Assembly: GCF_028595265.1 (NCBI RefSeq)
Contig: NZ_JAQQXP010000002.1
Coordinates: 1 to 64,000 of the forward strand
DNA: 64,000 bases
DNA from: Alteromonas gilva
GTDB lineage: Bacteria > Pseudomonadota > Gammaproteobacteria > Enterobacterales > Alteromonadaceae
Direction: 5' to 3'
A model generated the notes under the pieces. The model was not told where the DNA came from, did not search any database, and was given only the letters and a program-made list of their open reading frames with translations. A program made the translations under genes and the position numbers. Position 1 is the stretch's first letter; every line of letters starts with the position of its first letter. Below, in pieces: positions 52,292 through 60,102 of the stretch.

Positions 52292-53091
52292 TGTTTAACC
52301 CTGCTGAATATCAGATGATCGATTTATCGGTCACGCTCGACAACAACGAATATACCGATCCTCCTCCTTTGTTGCCAAAAATAGACTACATGGATCATCA
52401 GGAAGGCTTTCCTGAAATGCAGGCGATGTTTCCAGGATTAACCATTGATCAGCTACCCGGTGAAGAAAGCTGGGCAGCGGAACGGCTGCAAATTACCACT
52501 CACAGCGGCACCCACATGGACGCGCCCTGGCACTATGCGTCGACCACAGACGGTGGCAAGCCTGCCTATGGGATTGATGAAATGCCGTTAGAATGGTGCT
52601 TTCAAGCTGGTGTGAAGCTTGATTTTCGTCATCTGCCTGATGGCTACGTGGTGAGCGGCGCCGACGTTGAAGCCGAGCTTGAGCGAATCGGACATACCCT
52701 GCAACCGCTGGATATTGTGGTGGTTAATACCCGAGCCGGCGAGCTGTTCGGGCAGCCGGGCTATTTAGAAGCGGGTGTAGGTATGGGGCGCGAAGCTACC
52801 ATGTATTTACTTGAGCGGGGCGTGAAAATCGTTGGCACAGATGCATGGAGCTGGGACGCCCCGTTTAAATTTACTCGTGAACGTTTCTTAAAGGACAAGG
52901 ACCCGAGCATTATCTGGGAAGGGCATAAAGCGGGTCGTGACATTGGTTATGGCCAGATGGAAAAGCTGTCCAACCTCGAAGCTATTCCATCTACCGGGTT
53001 TTTAGTGTCCTGTTTCCCTTACAAAATCAAACATGCCTCTGCCGGCTTTGTGCGGGCGGTCGCCTTTGTACCCACTAAAAATGGCAGGTAA
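52291..53091 (+). CDS. Cyclase family protein (kynurenine formamidase-like metal hydrolase)
   Basis: A 266-residue protein with the cyclase-family signature HSGTHMDAPWH (His71, His75, Asp77, His81) that binds the metal. The family covers arylformamidases, isatin hydrolases and other enzymes, so the exact reaction here is open. It is coupled to the FAH gene and precedes the alpha/beta hydrolase by 36 bp. ATG 52291. Confidence 0.88.
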   Translation: MFNPAEYQMIDLSVTLDNNEYTDPPPLLPKIDYMDHQEGFPEMQAMFPGLTIDQLPGEESWAAERLQITTHSGTHMDAPWHYASTTDGGKPAYGIDEMPLEWCFQAGVKLDFRHLPDGYVVSGADVEAELERIGHTLQPLDIVVVNTRAGELFGQPGYLEAGVGMGREATMYLLERGVKIVGTDAWSWDAPFKFTRERFLKDKDPSIIWEGHKAGRDIGYGQMEKLSNLEAIPSTGFLVSCFPYKIKHASAGFVRAVAFVPTKNGR

Positions 53092-53127
53092 ACCCGTTAA
53101 GAGGTCCTGCTCAAATTAGGAGTTAAC

Positions 53128-54285
53128 ATGTTTAAGTATTTTCCCACCAACTATGTGTGGAACCTGTCAGTCAATCTGGCCATTGAAATGGGTGCGCGGA
53201 TTGGCGAAATCGAGGAAATGTGCGGACCTTTGCAGGAAGCTGCAAAGCAAAAAGACAAGGAAGGCACCGAAGCATTCCGTGACACCTGGGCAAAAATGGC
53301 CGACAAATTGTGTCTGCTGGCCGAGGAAGACGAGAGCCGGGGCCGCATGATTTCTGCCGGCGATAAATACAATCGCGCGGCAACTTACCTTATTACCTGC
53401 GAGCGCTTGCAGGGTCATAAAGCGCCGGGTCGTTTAGAACTCTATCAGCGCGCGTTAGCGTTGTTTCAAAAGAGCATCACGCTGGGTAAAGAGAATTGTG
53501 AGCGCGTTGAAATCCCTTATGACGGAAAGCAACTATCAGCTCTTTATGTACGTGCTGAAGGCGTTGAAGGCCCGGCGCCGGTTCTGATCCAGGTGAATGG
53601 CCTGGATTCAACCAAAGAAATGAAATACCGCGTGGGTTTGCCTCACTGGCTGGCAAAACGCGGCGTGTCTTCGTTAATTGTGGATCAGCCTGGTACCGGT
53701 GAGGCCCTGCGCCTGCACGAAATTCCGGCTCGATTCGATGCGGAGTACTGGGCATCCAAAGTGGTGGACTACCTGGAGCAGCGAAGTGACATTGATAGTC
53801 AGCGTATTGGTATGGAAGGGGTTTCCCTGGGTGGGTATCACTGTCCTCGTGCGGTAGCCAACGAACCACGTTTAGCGTTAGGTGTGTGTTGGGGCGCCAA
53901 CCATGACTGGCGCGATGTGCAAAAACGTCGGCTGGAAAAAGAAGGCGACTTTCCGGTACCGCACTACTGGCAACATGTGTGCTGGGCGTGGGGGGCGAAA
54001 GACATCGATGAGTTTATGGAAATTGCTGAAAACGTGCATCTTGATGGTCAGATCGAGAAGATCAAAGTGCCTTTTCTGGTTACCCACGGTGAGAAAGATT
54101 CACAAATCCCTATCAAATGGGCGTATCGCACCTATGAGCAACTGGTTAACAGCCCCAAACGTGAATTAAAAATCTTTACCGACCGCGAGGGCGGGGTTCA
54201 GCATTCCAGCTTTGATAACAGTGCCAATGCAGGTAACTACATTGCTGATTGGGTCGCCGAAACGTTTAAAGCGACGACCGCTTAA
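53128..54285 (+). CDS. Alpha/beta hydrolase of the 2,6-dihydroxypseudooxynicotine hydrolase/FrsA-like type
   Basis: A 385-residue protein: an all-helical N-terminal cap (residues 1-125), then an alpha/beta hydrolase fold with nucleophile Ser233 in GVSLGG, an Asp in THGEKDSQIP and a His near the C-terminus in a GVQHSSF context. The layout matches DUF1100-type and DHPON hydrolases that split C-C bonds of acyl-substituted aromatics. ATG 53128 with an AGGAG site. It fits the pathway after ring opening or before it, if the substrate carries an acyl group. Confidence 0.85.
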   Translation: MFKYFPTNYVWNLSVNLAIEMGARIGEIEEMCGPLQEAAKQKDKEGTEAFRDTWAKMADKLCLLAEEDESRGRMISAGDKYNRAATYLITCERLQGHKAPGRLELYQRALALFQKSITLGKENCERVEIPYDGKQLSALYVRAEGVEGPAPVLIQVNGLDSTKEMKYRVGLPHWLAKRGVSSLIVDQPGTGEALRLHEIPARFDAEYWASKVVDYLEQRSDIDSQRIGMEGVSLGGYHCPRAVANEPRLALGVCWGANHDWRDVQKRRLEKEGDFPVPHYWQHVCWAWGAKDIDEFMEIAENVHLDGQIEKIKVPFLVTHGEKDSQIPIKWAYRTYEQLVNSPKRELKIFTDREGGVQHSSFDNSANAGNYIADWVAETFKATTA

Positions 54286-54297
54286 AAGGATAACAAG

Positions 54298-55251
54298 ATG
54301 AATATTATTGGCCCTGAGTTACTGATTTTTGGCGTTGACGATGTGGGTGCCTGTGAGCAGTTTGCGCTGGATTACGGCCTGAGTGCTGCGGGCGAAAACC
54401 GCTATGTTGCATTGGATGGTACGGGCATCGAAATCTACAGCAAAGATAACGATTCTTTGCCAGCACCACTGTCCACCGGTAGTGCGATTCGTAAAACCAT
54501 TTATGGCGTTAAGACGCAGGCAGATCTCGACGCCATAGCGGCTGAACTTACTAAAGACCGCGACGTTAAAACGTTGTCTGATGGCAGTATCGAAGCGGTA
54601 GATGATTTAGGTTTTGTGTTGGGTTTTATGGTGACTCAACGTAAAGAGCTGGATTTAGAGGCAGAAACCATTAATGCGCCGGGTGCTGCGCCACAACGAG
54701 ACGTTAACCAGATCGCGTTGAGTAAAGAGTCGGTAGGTATTCCGCGTACATTATCTCATGTTGTATATTTTGTACCGGACTTTCCTAAAGCTGAGGCTTT
54801 TTACCGTGACCGCCTGGGATTTGTGACCACGGATCGCTTCACCCATGTAGGGCCATTTATGCGCCCGGCCGGCACCACCGATCATCACACTTTGTTTTTT
54901 ATTCAAACGCCACCGCATATGCAGGGTATTGAACACTTTACCTTCCATATGGGCGGGCCGACAGACGTGATGACGGCAGGTACCAACATGGTGAATAAAG
55001 GGTATCAGAGCTTTTGGGGGCCGGGTCGTCACATATTCGGGTCTAACTGGTTCTGGTATTTCAAAAGTCCGTTTGGCTGCAATATGGAGTTTGATGCGGA
55101 TATGGACTTGCATGATGACAACTGGTCAGCGCGTGAAGCCTTGCCGGGAGCCGATAATTCGCAGGTATTTTTGTTGCAGTACCGCGAGAAATGGGCGCCT
55201 ATGGGGCCACCGCCTCCGGGCGCTGGTGGGAAACCACCGGAAGCACCTTAA
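54298..55251 (+). CDS. Extradiol ring-cleavage dioxygenase (VOC family)
   Basis: A 317-residue type I extradiol dioxygenase: two VOC repeats, the catalytic one carrying His154 (SHVVYF), His213 or His217 (EHFTFH) and Glu264 (MEFDAD), a 2-His-1-carboxylate iron site. It should open a catechol-type ring next to its hydroxyl groups. ATG 54298, 12 bp after the hydrolase stop with AAGGATAACAAG. Its stop shares one base with the Rieske gene start. Confidence 0.9.
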   Translation: MNIIGPELLIFGVDDVGACEQFALDYGLSAAGENRYVALDGTGIEIYSKDNDSLPAPLSTGSAIRKTIYGVKTQADLDAIAAELTKDRDVKTLSDGSIEAVDDLGFVLGFMVTQRKELDLEAETINAPGAAPQRDVNQIALSKESVGIPRTLSHVVYFVPDFPKAEAFYRDRLGFVTTDRFTHVGPFMRPAGTTDHHTLFFIQTPPHMQGIEHFTFHMGGPTDVMTAGTNMVNKGYQSFWGPGRHIFGSNWFWYFKSPFGCNMEFDADMDLHDDNWSAREALPGADNSQVFLLQYREKWAPMGPPPPGAGGKPPEAP

Positions 55252-55610
55252 TGTCAGACGGGATCAGGTTATGTGAGCTGAGCGAACTTGCGCGAGGACC
55301 ACTTGGCTTTGATCCCTTTGATGATGGACAGGACACAGTGTTTGCGGTGCTCAAGGATGGCAAGGTATATGCCTACACCGATATTTGTCCCCATTATGGC
55401 GACACGACACTGCCCTGGAAGAAGAATGCCTATCTGGATCATGCTGAAAAGCACATTGTGTGCGCTGCTCACGGGGCATTGTTCACGATAGAAGATGGTC
55501 TCTGTGTGAGCGGCCCTTGTCGAGGACAGTTCCTTGCAGCGGTGCCGGTAACAATCAAAAACAACACGGTTTGGCTTACTGAAAGCGAAGCCGGGGAGAA
55601 TAAAAGATGA
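55251..55610 (+). CDS. Rieske [2Fe-2S] ferredoxin
   Basis: A 119-residue single Rieske domain with Cys46-x-His48 and Cys71-x2-His74 as cluster ligands. It is a ferredoxin rather than an oxygenase subunit, because no catalytic domain follows. It may supply electrons to the FAD monooxygenase or to an oxygenase elsewhere. ATG 55251 overlaps the dioxygenase stop by one base and its own stop overlaps the next ATG by 4 bp, so translation is coupled on both sides. Confidence 0.9.
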   Translation: MSDGIRLCELSELARGPLGFDPFDDGQDTVFAVLKDGKVYAYTDICPHYGDTTLPWKKNAYLDHAEKHIVCAAHGALFTIEDGLCVSGPCRGQFLAAVPVTIKNNTVWLTESEAGENKR

Positions 55611-56737
55611 GTGCATGTGTTGAAAAGGTCTTAATTATTGGCGGCGGCTTTTCCGGTATGTCAGCAGCTATTGAGTTGAGCAAAAAAGGAATTGCCGTTG
55701 ATCTGGTTGAGATAGATAAAAACTGGCGCACCGATGGTGCCGGTATCAGTATCGGTGGTGCGACCATTCGTGCTTTCAAACAGCTTGGGATCTTTGAAGA
55801 GTTTTTAGCTCACGGAGCCACACATAAAGGCTTGGATGTACATGCGCCCACCGGGCAGCACCTGGCTTTTATTCCCGCATCGAAAGTTCCGGGCAATGAT
55901 GAGCCGTGCGAAGGAGCAATTATGCGGCCTGTTCTGGCAAAAATTCTCGCCGCTAAAACCCGTGAGTGTGACGTTAATGTGCGTTTGGGTATTACCTATG
56001 AAAATATCAACGACCAGGGTGACAGTGTTGAAGTAACATTTACCGATGGCACGTCAGACACTTATGATTTGGTTATTGGCGCCGACGGGTTATTTTCCTC
56101 AGTCCGTAAAACGGTGTTTCCTGATGCGGCTGGTCCGGCTTATATCGGGCAGGGCGTATGGCGTGCGGTATTACCTAAACTGCCTGAAATTGAAAACATC
56201 ACCATGTGGGTAGGCCCACATATTAAGGTGGGTGTTAATCCCATGTCTGCAGACGAGATGTATATGTTTGTGACGGAGAACCGTGAAACGAACGAATTTC
56301 TTGACCCAGCCACTTTTACTGACCGGCTAAAAGCGCTGCTGGCTGATTTTGCCGCGCCAATGGTGCAAAAGCTTGCGGGCATGCTAAATGAAAACTCGCT
56401 GATCCATTACCGACCGCTTGAAGGCATGCTGATGCGGGAACCGTGGTACAAGAACCGCGTACTGCTAATCGGAGATACTGTACATGCTACCACTCCGCAT
56501 CTTGCTTCTGGTGCCTGCATCGGCATTGAAGATGCGATTGTTATTGCTGATGAGTTAGCCAAACACACCTCGCTGAAAGACGCCCTGGAAGCCTTCCAGG
56601 CCCGCCGTTTTGAGCGTTGTCGTATGGTGGTTGAAAACTCCGGGCGCTTGGCGCAGATTGAAATTTCCGGTGGCGATAAACAAGAGCATATGGGCATTAT
56701 GCGAGAGAGTAGTATCGCACTGGGGCAGCCAATTTAA
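55607..56737 (+). CDS. FAD-dependent aromatic-ring monooxygenase
   Basis: A 376-residue flavoprotein monooxygenase (group A, salicylate/4-hydroxybenzoate hydroxylase type): GGGFSG dinucleotide motif at residues 12-17, a DG-type motif in VIGADGLFSSVR, and the GDTVHATTPHLASGACIGIEDA motif that closes the FAD site. It should put a hydroxyl on a phenolic ring and make the diphenol for the extradiol enzyme. Last gene of the operon, followed by a terminator. Confidence 0.92.
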   Translation: MSACVEKVLIIGGGFSGMSAAIELSKKGIAVDLVEIDKNWRTDGAGISIGGATIRAFKQLGIFEEFLAHGATHKGLDVHAPTGQHLAFIPASKVPGNDEPCEGAIMRPVLAKILAAKTRECDVNVRLGITYENINDQGDSVEVTFTDGTSDTYDLVIGADGLFSSVRKTVFPDAAGPAYIGQGVWRAVLPKLPEIENITMWVGPHIKVGVNPMSADEMYMFVTENRETNEFLDPATFTDRLKALLADFAAPMVQKLAGMLNENSLIHYRPLEGMLMREPWYKNRVLLIGDTVHATTPHLASGACIGIEDAIVIADELAKHTSLKDALEAFQARRFERCRMVVENSGRLAQIEISGGDKQEHMGIMRESSIALGQPI

Positions 56738-56785
56738 CGCCTTCTTGCACAAATTGTTGTAGCTTCAGGCTAGCTTGTTTCTTGG

Positions 56786-56821
56786 CAGGGGTGACCAGAC
56801 TTAGGTCGCTCCTGTTTTTTT
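56786..56821 (+). terminator. Intrinsic terminator of the aromatic operon
   Basis: An 11-bp stem with two G-U pairs (56786-56796 with 56804-56814) followed by a T-run, 49 bases after the monooxygenase stop. Confidence 0.75.
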
Positions 56822-57140
56822 ATGCCTGTATTTTGCCTTCCCCGGCGCGTATTTTCTGTTGTGTGGTTCGTTCACCGCGATACATGAGTATCCGATGGCA
56901 ATCCCCTGGGGGGATTCCCGCGCACGTTTTGGCCCTGTTACTCCTTTAAAGTGTGAGTTCAATCGATGCCATTACTGCACTGTAGACGAGTATAAGGCGT
57001 GCGGCCCGTCCGCTGAATGCTTGGCATAACCTCAATCTACACCGCAAGCCTGGACCTTAACATATGCACCATAGCGCCACTGTACCTGATGTTGAGGTCC
57101 GATAGTTTCACTGAGCTGTGGATGATGATTGGGCCGATAC
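56822..57140. other. Region between aromatic operon and TonB receptor gene
   Basis: No recognisable gene. The two convergent transcripts end at either side (56786-56821 and 57141-57175). Confidence 0.5.
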
Positions 57141-57175
57141 AAAAAAGCATCCGCCTATTACGATGCGGATGCTTT
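57141..57175 (-). terminator. Intrinsic terminator of the TonB-receptor gene
   Basis: An 11-bp stem (57144-57154 with 57165-57175) followed on the minus strand by six T. It lies 29 bases after the stop codon of the receptor. Confidence 0.88.
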
Positions 57176-57203
57176 GACGGTGTCAGTGGTGGTTGTTAAA
57201 CCG

Positions 57204-59546
57204 TTAGAAGCTTTGTGACACAGAAATACCAATTGAGCGAACAGAATTCAGTCCCCATGACTGCTGAGTAGATATTAAGCCGTCATTGTTTTCACCTGGA
57301 TCGAAGGCAATAGAGAAGGGATACTTCTCATCGGTACAGTTATTACAAAATACAGATACCTGTAGGCCATTCATGGTTTCAATACCTGCACTGATATTAA
57401 AGGTGCTGATGGCGTCCAGCTCCGTTTCCGGAGAACCGATACCGTAGCTAATCTCAGAACGGTAGTATAAGCCTGCGTTAACGAAGCCATAAATATCCGC
57501 AGTCAGTTCGCGTTCATATTTTGCCTGCAGGTTTGAGGTAAAATCTGCTGCCAGCGGCGTTGAGTAGCCCGCTGCATTAAAGAACGCATCGTCAGGACCA
57601 CATTCAACAGAGTCCGGAGTACAGGATGCCGCATCAAATTCGTCAAAGGTCGAGTCGAGTACTGATGCATCCCAAAAAAGCGTCAGGTTGTCGGATACCA
57701 AAGCGCGGGCTGAAATTTCGGCACCACGTGAAGTAACGGTGGCTGCGTTTTGGATAATAAAGGCCTGCGCCTCCAGGTTAAACGACTGCGCCTGATAATT
57801 ATCAAATTTAGTATTAAACAGTGAAACGTTAAATATCAGTTTGTTATCAAGTAGGGTACTTTTAAAGCCCGCCTCTACCGTTGTTGAAATTTCATCTTCA
57901 ACCGCAAACGGAATATTCTCATTACCCTGATTATCAGTATTGAAACCCGGGGCTTTATAGCCCTGACCAACCGACGCATAGAGCATCAGCTCACTGCTGG
58001 ATTGATACTGCATACCCAGTTTCCAGCTGATATTCGTATTATCTACGGATTCGACAAACCGGCCACGTGGTCCGCCAATGCCGATAAAGTAATCTCTTTG
58101 CATTTGCAGCACGTCAGTAGAAATTTCGTCCTGGGTAACCCTTGCCCCGGCTGTGGCGGTGAGTTTATCGGTCAGGAAGAAGTCAAACTGGCCGAATGCC
58201 GCATAGCTGGTTTGCTCTAATTCGGTAATGGAGTCGTTACCTAAAAAAACGTCGTTGCTGTATGGGCAGCCCGGTGGTGGACCAGAAATTTCTGCGCCTA
58301 CACAATATGGAAACCCAACGGCAACAAATGGCGGTGGGCCCTGTACCTCGAGTCTGTTGGTCATATCCGACGTAGAATTAAAGTAGAATAAACCGGCCTG
58401 ACCGCGGTATGAATCGGTTTCAGGGAAAATAAACCGTAATTCATTGGATACCTGTGAGTATTCATTGGTATTCGGGTTATCCACAATATCCCGCTTGGAT
58501 GAAAAGTCGTTATGTAAATTTGTGTCGCTATCAAAATAGCGCCACGCAGCAATGTTAATAAGTTCTATGCCACTTTCAAACAGGTAACTGACTTCACCTT
58601 GCAGGCCGCCAGTTTCGACATCACGGAACATGGCGCCGTCGGAGTTATTAACCATATTTTCAGGACCGGCTACGATATTGTCTGCAGCAAGCAGGTCAAC
58701 GAGCTCACTATTTGGATCGACGGTTCGGAATGTGCGGCTGTATCGCTCACCGGTACCATCGTTGGTGTTGTAATCCGCCATCAGGTAAACCGTTAGCGGG
58801 CCGTCCAGATACAAATACTTGGCTTTAATGCCGCGTTTTTCCTGGCCAAGGTCGGTGCGTACGTCATCGTTAGGATAAACGTTGTCAATCAATGGGTCCT
58901 GATCTGAATAGAGTACGTTTACCCGCAGTGCCGAGTGGTCTGACACCGGCATGTTCAGCGTGCCTTTAACTATCTGTCCGGTTGCGTCAGTCGGGGTGGT
59001 ATCCCGCAGATTGTATTCCAGTGAAGCATGACCTGAGAACTCATCAAGTATCGGACGCTGGGTGGTGATGTTAATCAGACCGGCGGAGGCATTTTTACCA
59101 AACAGCAGCCCTTGTGGTCCGTTGAGCACCTCTATCGAGGCGATGTCATTAAATGGCTGTCCTGCCAGTGCATTTCGCCCCAGACTGACACCGTCAATTG
59201 CCAGTGCGACACTGGGATCAATCGTCTCGGCAAAAATTTGCGAACCGATACCACGAATTGCAAAGGTGTTGTCCTGGCCAACCTGAAGGGTAGGAGCCAG
59301 AGCAGATAGTTGAGTCAGTTCATTGATATTCTGATCATCCAGATCGCTGCCATACAGTACCTGAACGCTGACAGGCACTTCCTGAAGATTCTGGGTGGTT
59401 CTCTGTGCTTCTACCAGAATAACCTCAAAACCCTCTGATTTTTTGGTTTGTTCGGTATCTGATTGAGCATTTTCTTGCGCGCCTGCAAAAGAGCATGCAA
59501 TGGCACTGGCAAGTACCGTGAGTGGTAGTCGTTTTAAGTGTTTCAT
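57204..59546 (-). CDS. TonB-dependent outer-membrane receptor
   Basis: A 780-residue receptor with signal peptide (residues ~1-23, AGA-QE), a TonB-box-like EVILVEAQR at about residue 40, a plug domain (VPVSVQVLYGSDLDD..IRGIGSQ..NGPQGLLFGKNASAG) and a 22-strand-type barrel ending in Phe. It brings bulky substrates over the outer membrane with energy from TonB-ExbBD. It is next to the aromatic operon, so it may import its substrate, but a link to the GH2 gene upstream is just as likely. ATG 59546. Confidence 0.93.
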   Translation of the reverse strand: MKHLKRLPLTVLASAIACSFAGAQENAQSDTEQTKKSEGFEVILVEAQRTTQNLQEVPVSVQVLYGSDLDDQNINELTQLSALAPTLQVGQDNTFAIRGIGSQIFAETIDPSVALAIDGVSLGRNALAGQPFNDIASIEVLNGPQGLLFGKNASAGLINITTQRPILDEFSGHASLEYNLRDTTPTDATGQIVKGTLNMPVSDHSALRVNVLYSDQDPLIDNVYPNDDVRTDLGQEKRGIKAKYLYLDGPLTVYLMADYNTNDGTGERYSRTFRTVDPNSELVDLLAADNIVAGPENMVNNSDGAMFRDVETGGLQGEVSYLFESGIELINIAAWRYFDSDTNLHNDFSSKRDIVDNPNTNEYSQVSNELRFIFPETDSYRGQAGLFYFNSTSDMTNRLEVQGPPPFVAVGFPYCVGAEISGPPPGCPYSNDVFLGNDSITELEQTSYAAFGQFDFFLTDKLTATAGARVTQDEISTDVLQMQRDYFIGIGGPRGRFVESVDNTNISWKLGMQYQSSSELMLYASVGQGYKAPGFNTDNQGNENIPFAVEDEISTTVEAGFKSTLLDNKLIFNVSLFNTKFDNYQAQSFNLEAQAFIIQNAATVTSRGAEISARALVSDNLTLFWDASVLDSTFDEFDAASCTPDSVECGPDDAFFNAAGYSTPLAADFTSNLQAKYERELTADIYGFVNAGLYYRSEISYGIGSPETELDAISTFNISAGIETMNGLQVSVFCNNCTDEKYPFSIAFDPGENNDGLISTQQSWGLNSVRSIGISVSQSF

Positions 59547-60102
59547 AGCGGTCCTTACAGTATTCGGTTGTCAAGCCACGATCCGGGGAAACTAAATATC
59601 GCTAATGGTTGTTAATAGAAAGAATATTTATTTTACAACTTGGTAACATTTATTAAGTTAAACCAACGGGCAGGATTTTGAAGTTTATAATTTAGATTGT
59701 TGGTATAGATAAAAAAGATACTAAACAAATATTGTTTCGTAATATTGATGGTTAATGAGCTAGAAACCGACGGTTTCAGCGGTGAGAAATTTGTGCTCAT
59801 CAATAATAGAAGTGCGCCAGGCGATGATGATAACGCGCACTAACATGGCCAGACCGAGGTGGACGCGTTTACAGTAATTATCGTGTTGATATTTCTGCCA
59901 TGCCAATCGCCGCAGCGGCATTCAGTGTCAGGCCTGGCGAGTAATTATCTTGCGCTGACAACCTCGGGGGCAAGTAATGCATTTCCTTTCGATATCGGAC
60001 AATCCCGAATCGGTGTTTTTAGGTTAACGAACCCTTCAGGTATGATGGAAATCATGCCAGGGCGGGGGCTGGCCCCGCACCTATAAAGCATGATGACAAC
60101 CT
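59547..60102. other. AT-rich region between TonB receptor and GH2 genes
   Basis: Upstream region of the receptor gene on the minus strand; a 75-codon frame on the + strand (59859-60086) has no features of a real gene. A two-level inverted repeat stands at 60051-60094. Confidence 0.5.
60051..60094. repeat. Nested inverted repeat after the GH2 gene
   Basis: Outer arms of 7 bp (60051-60057 and 60088-60094) enclose an inner GC-rich hairpin of 6 bp (60062-60067 and 60073-60078). It lies 9 bp after the GH2 stop (minus strand) and may stop its transcript, although no T-run follows. Confidence 0.5.

Noticed and set aside
59859..60086. 75-codon frame between TonB receptor and GH2 gene
   Set aside because: Likely chance; no homology signs, and the nested hairpin at its end is a better explanation of the bases.
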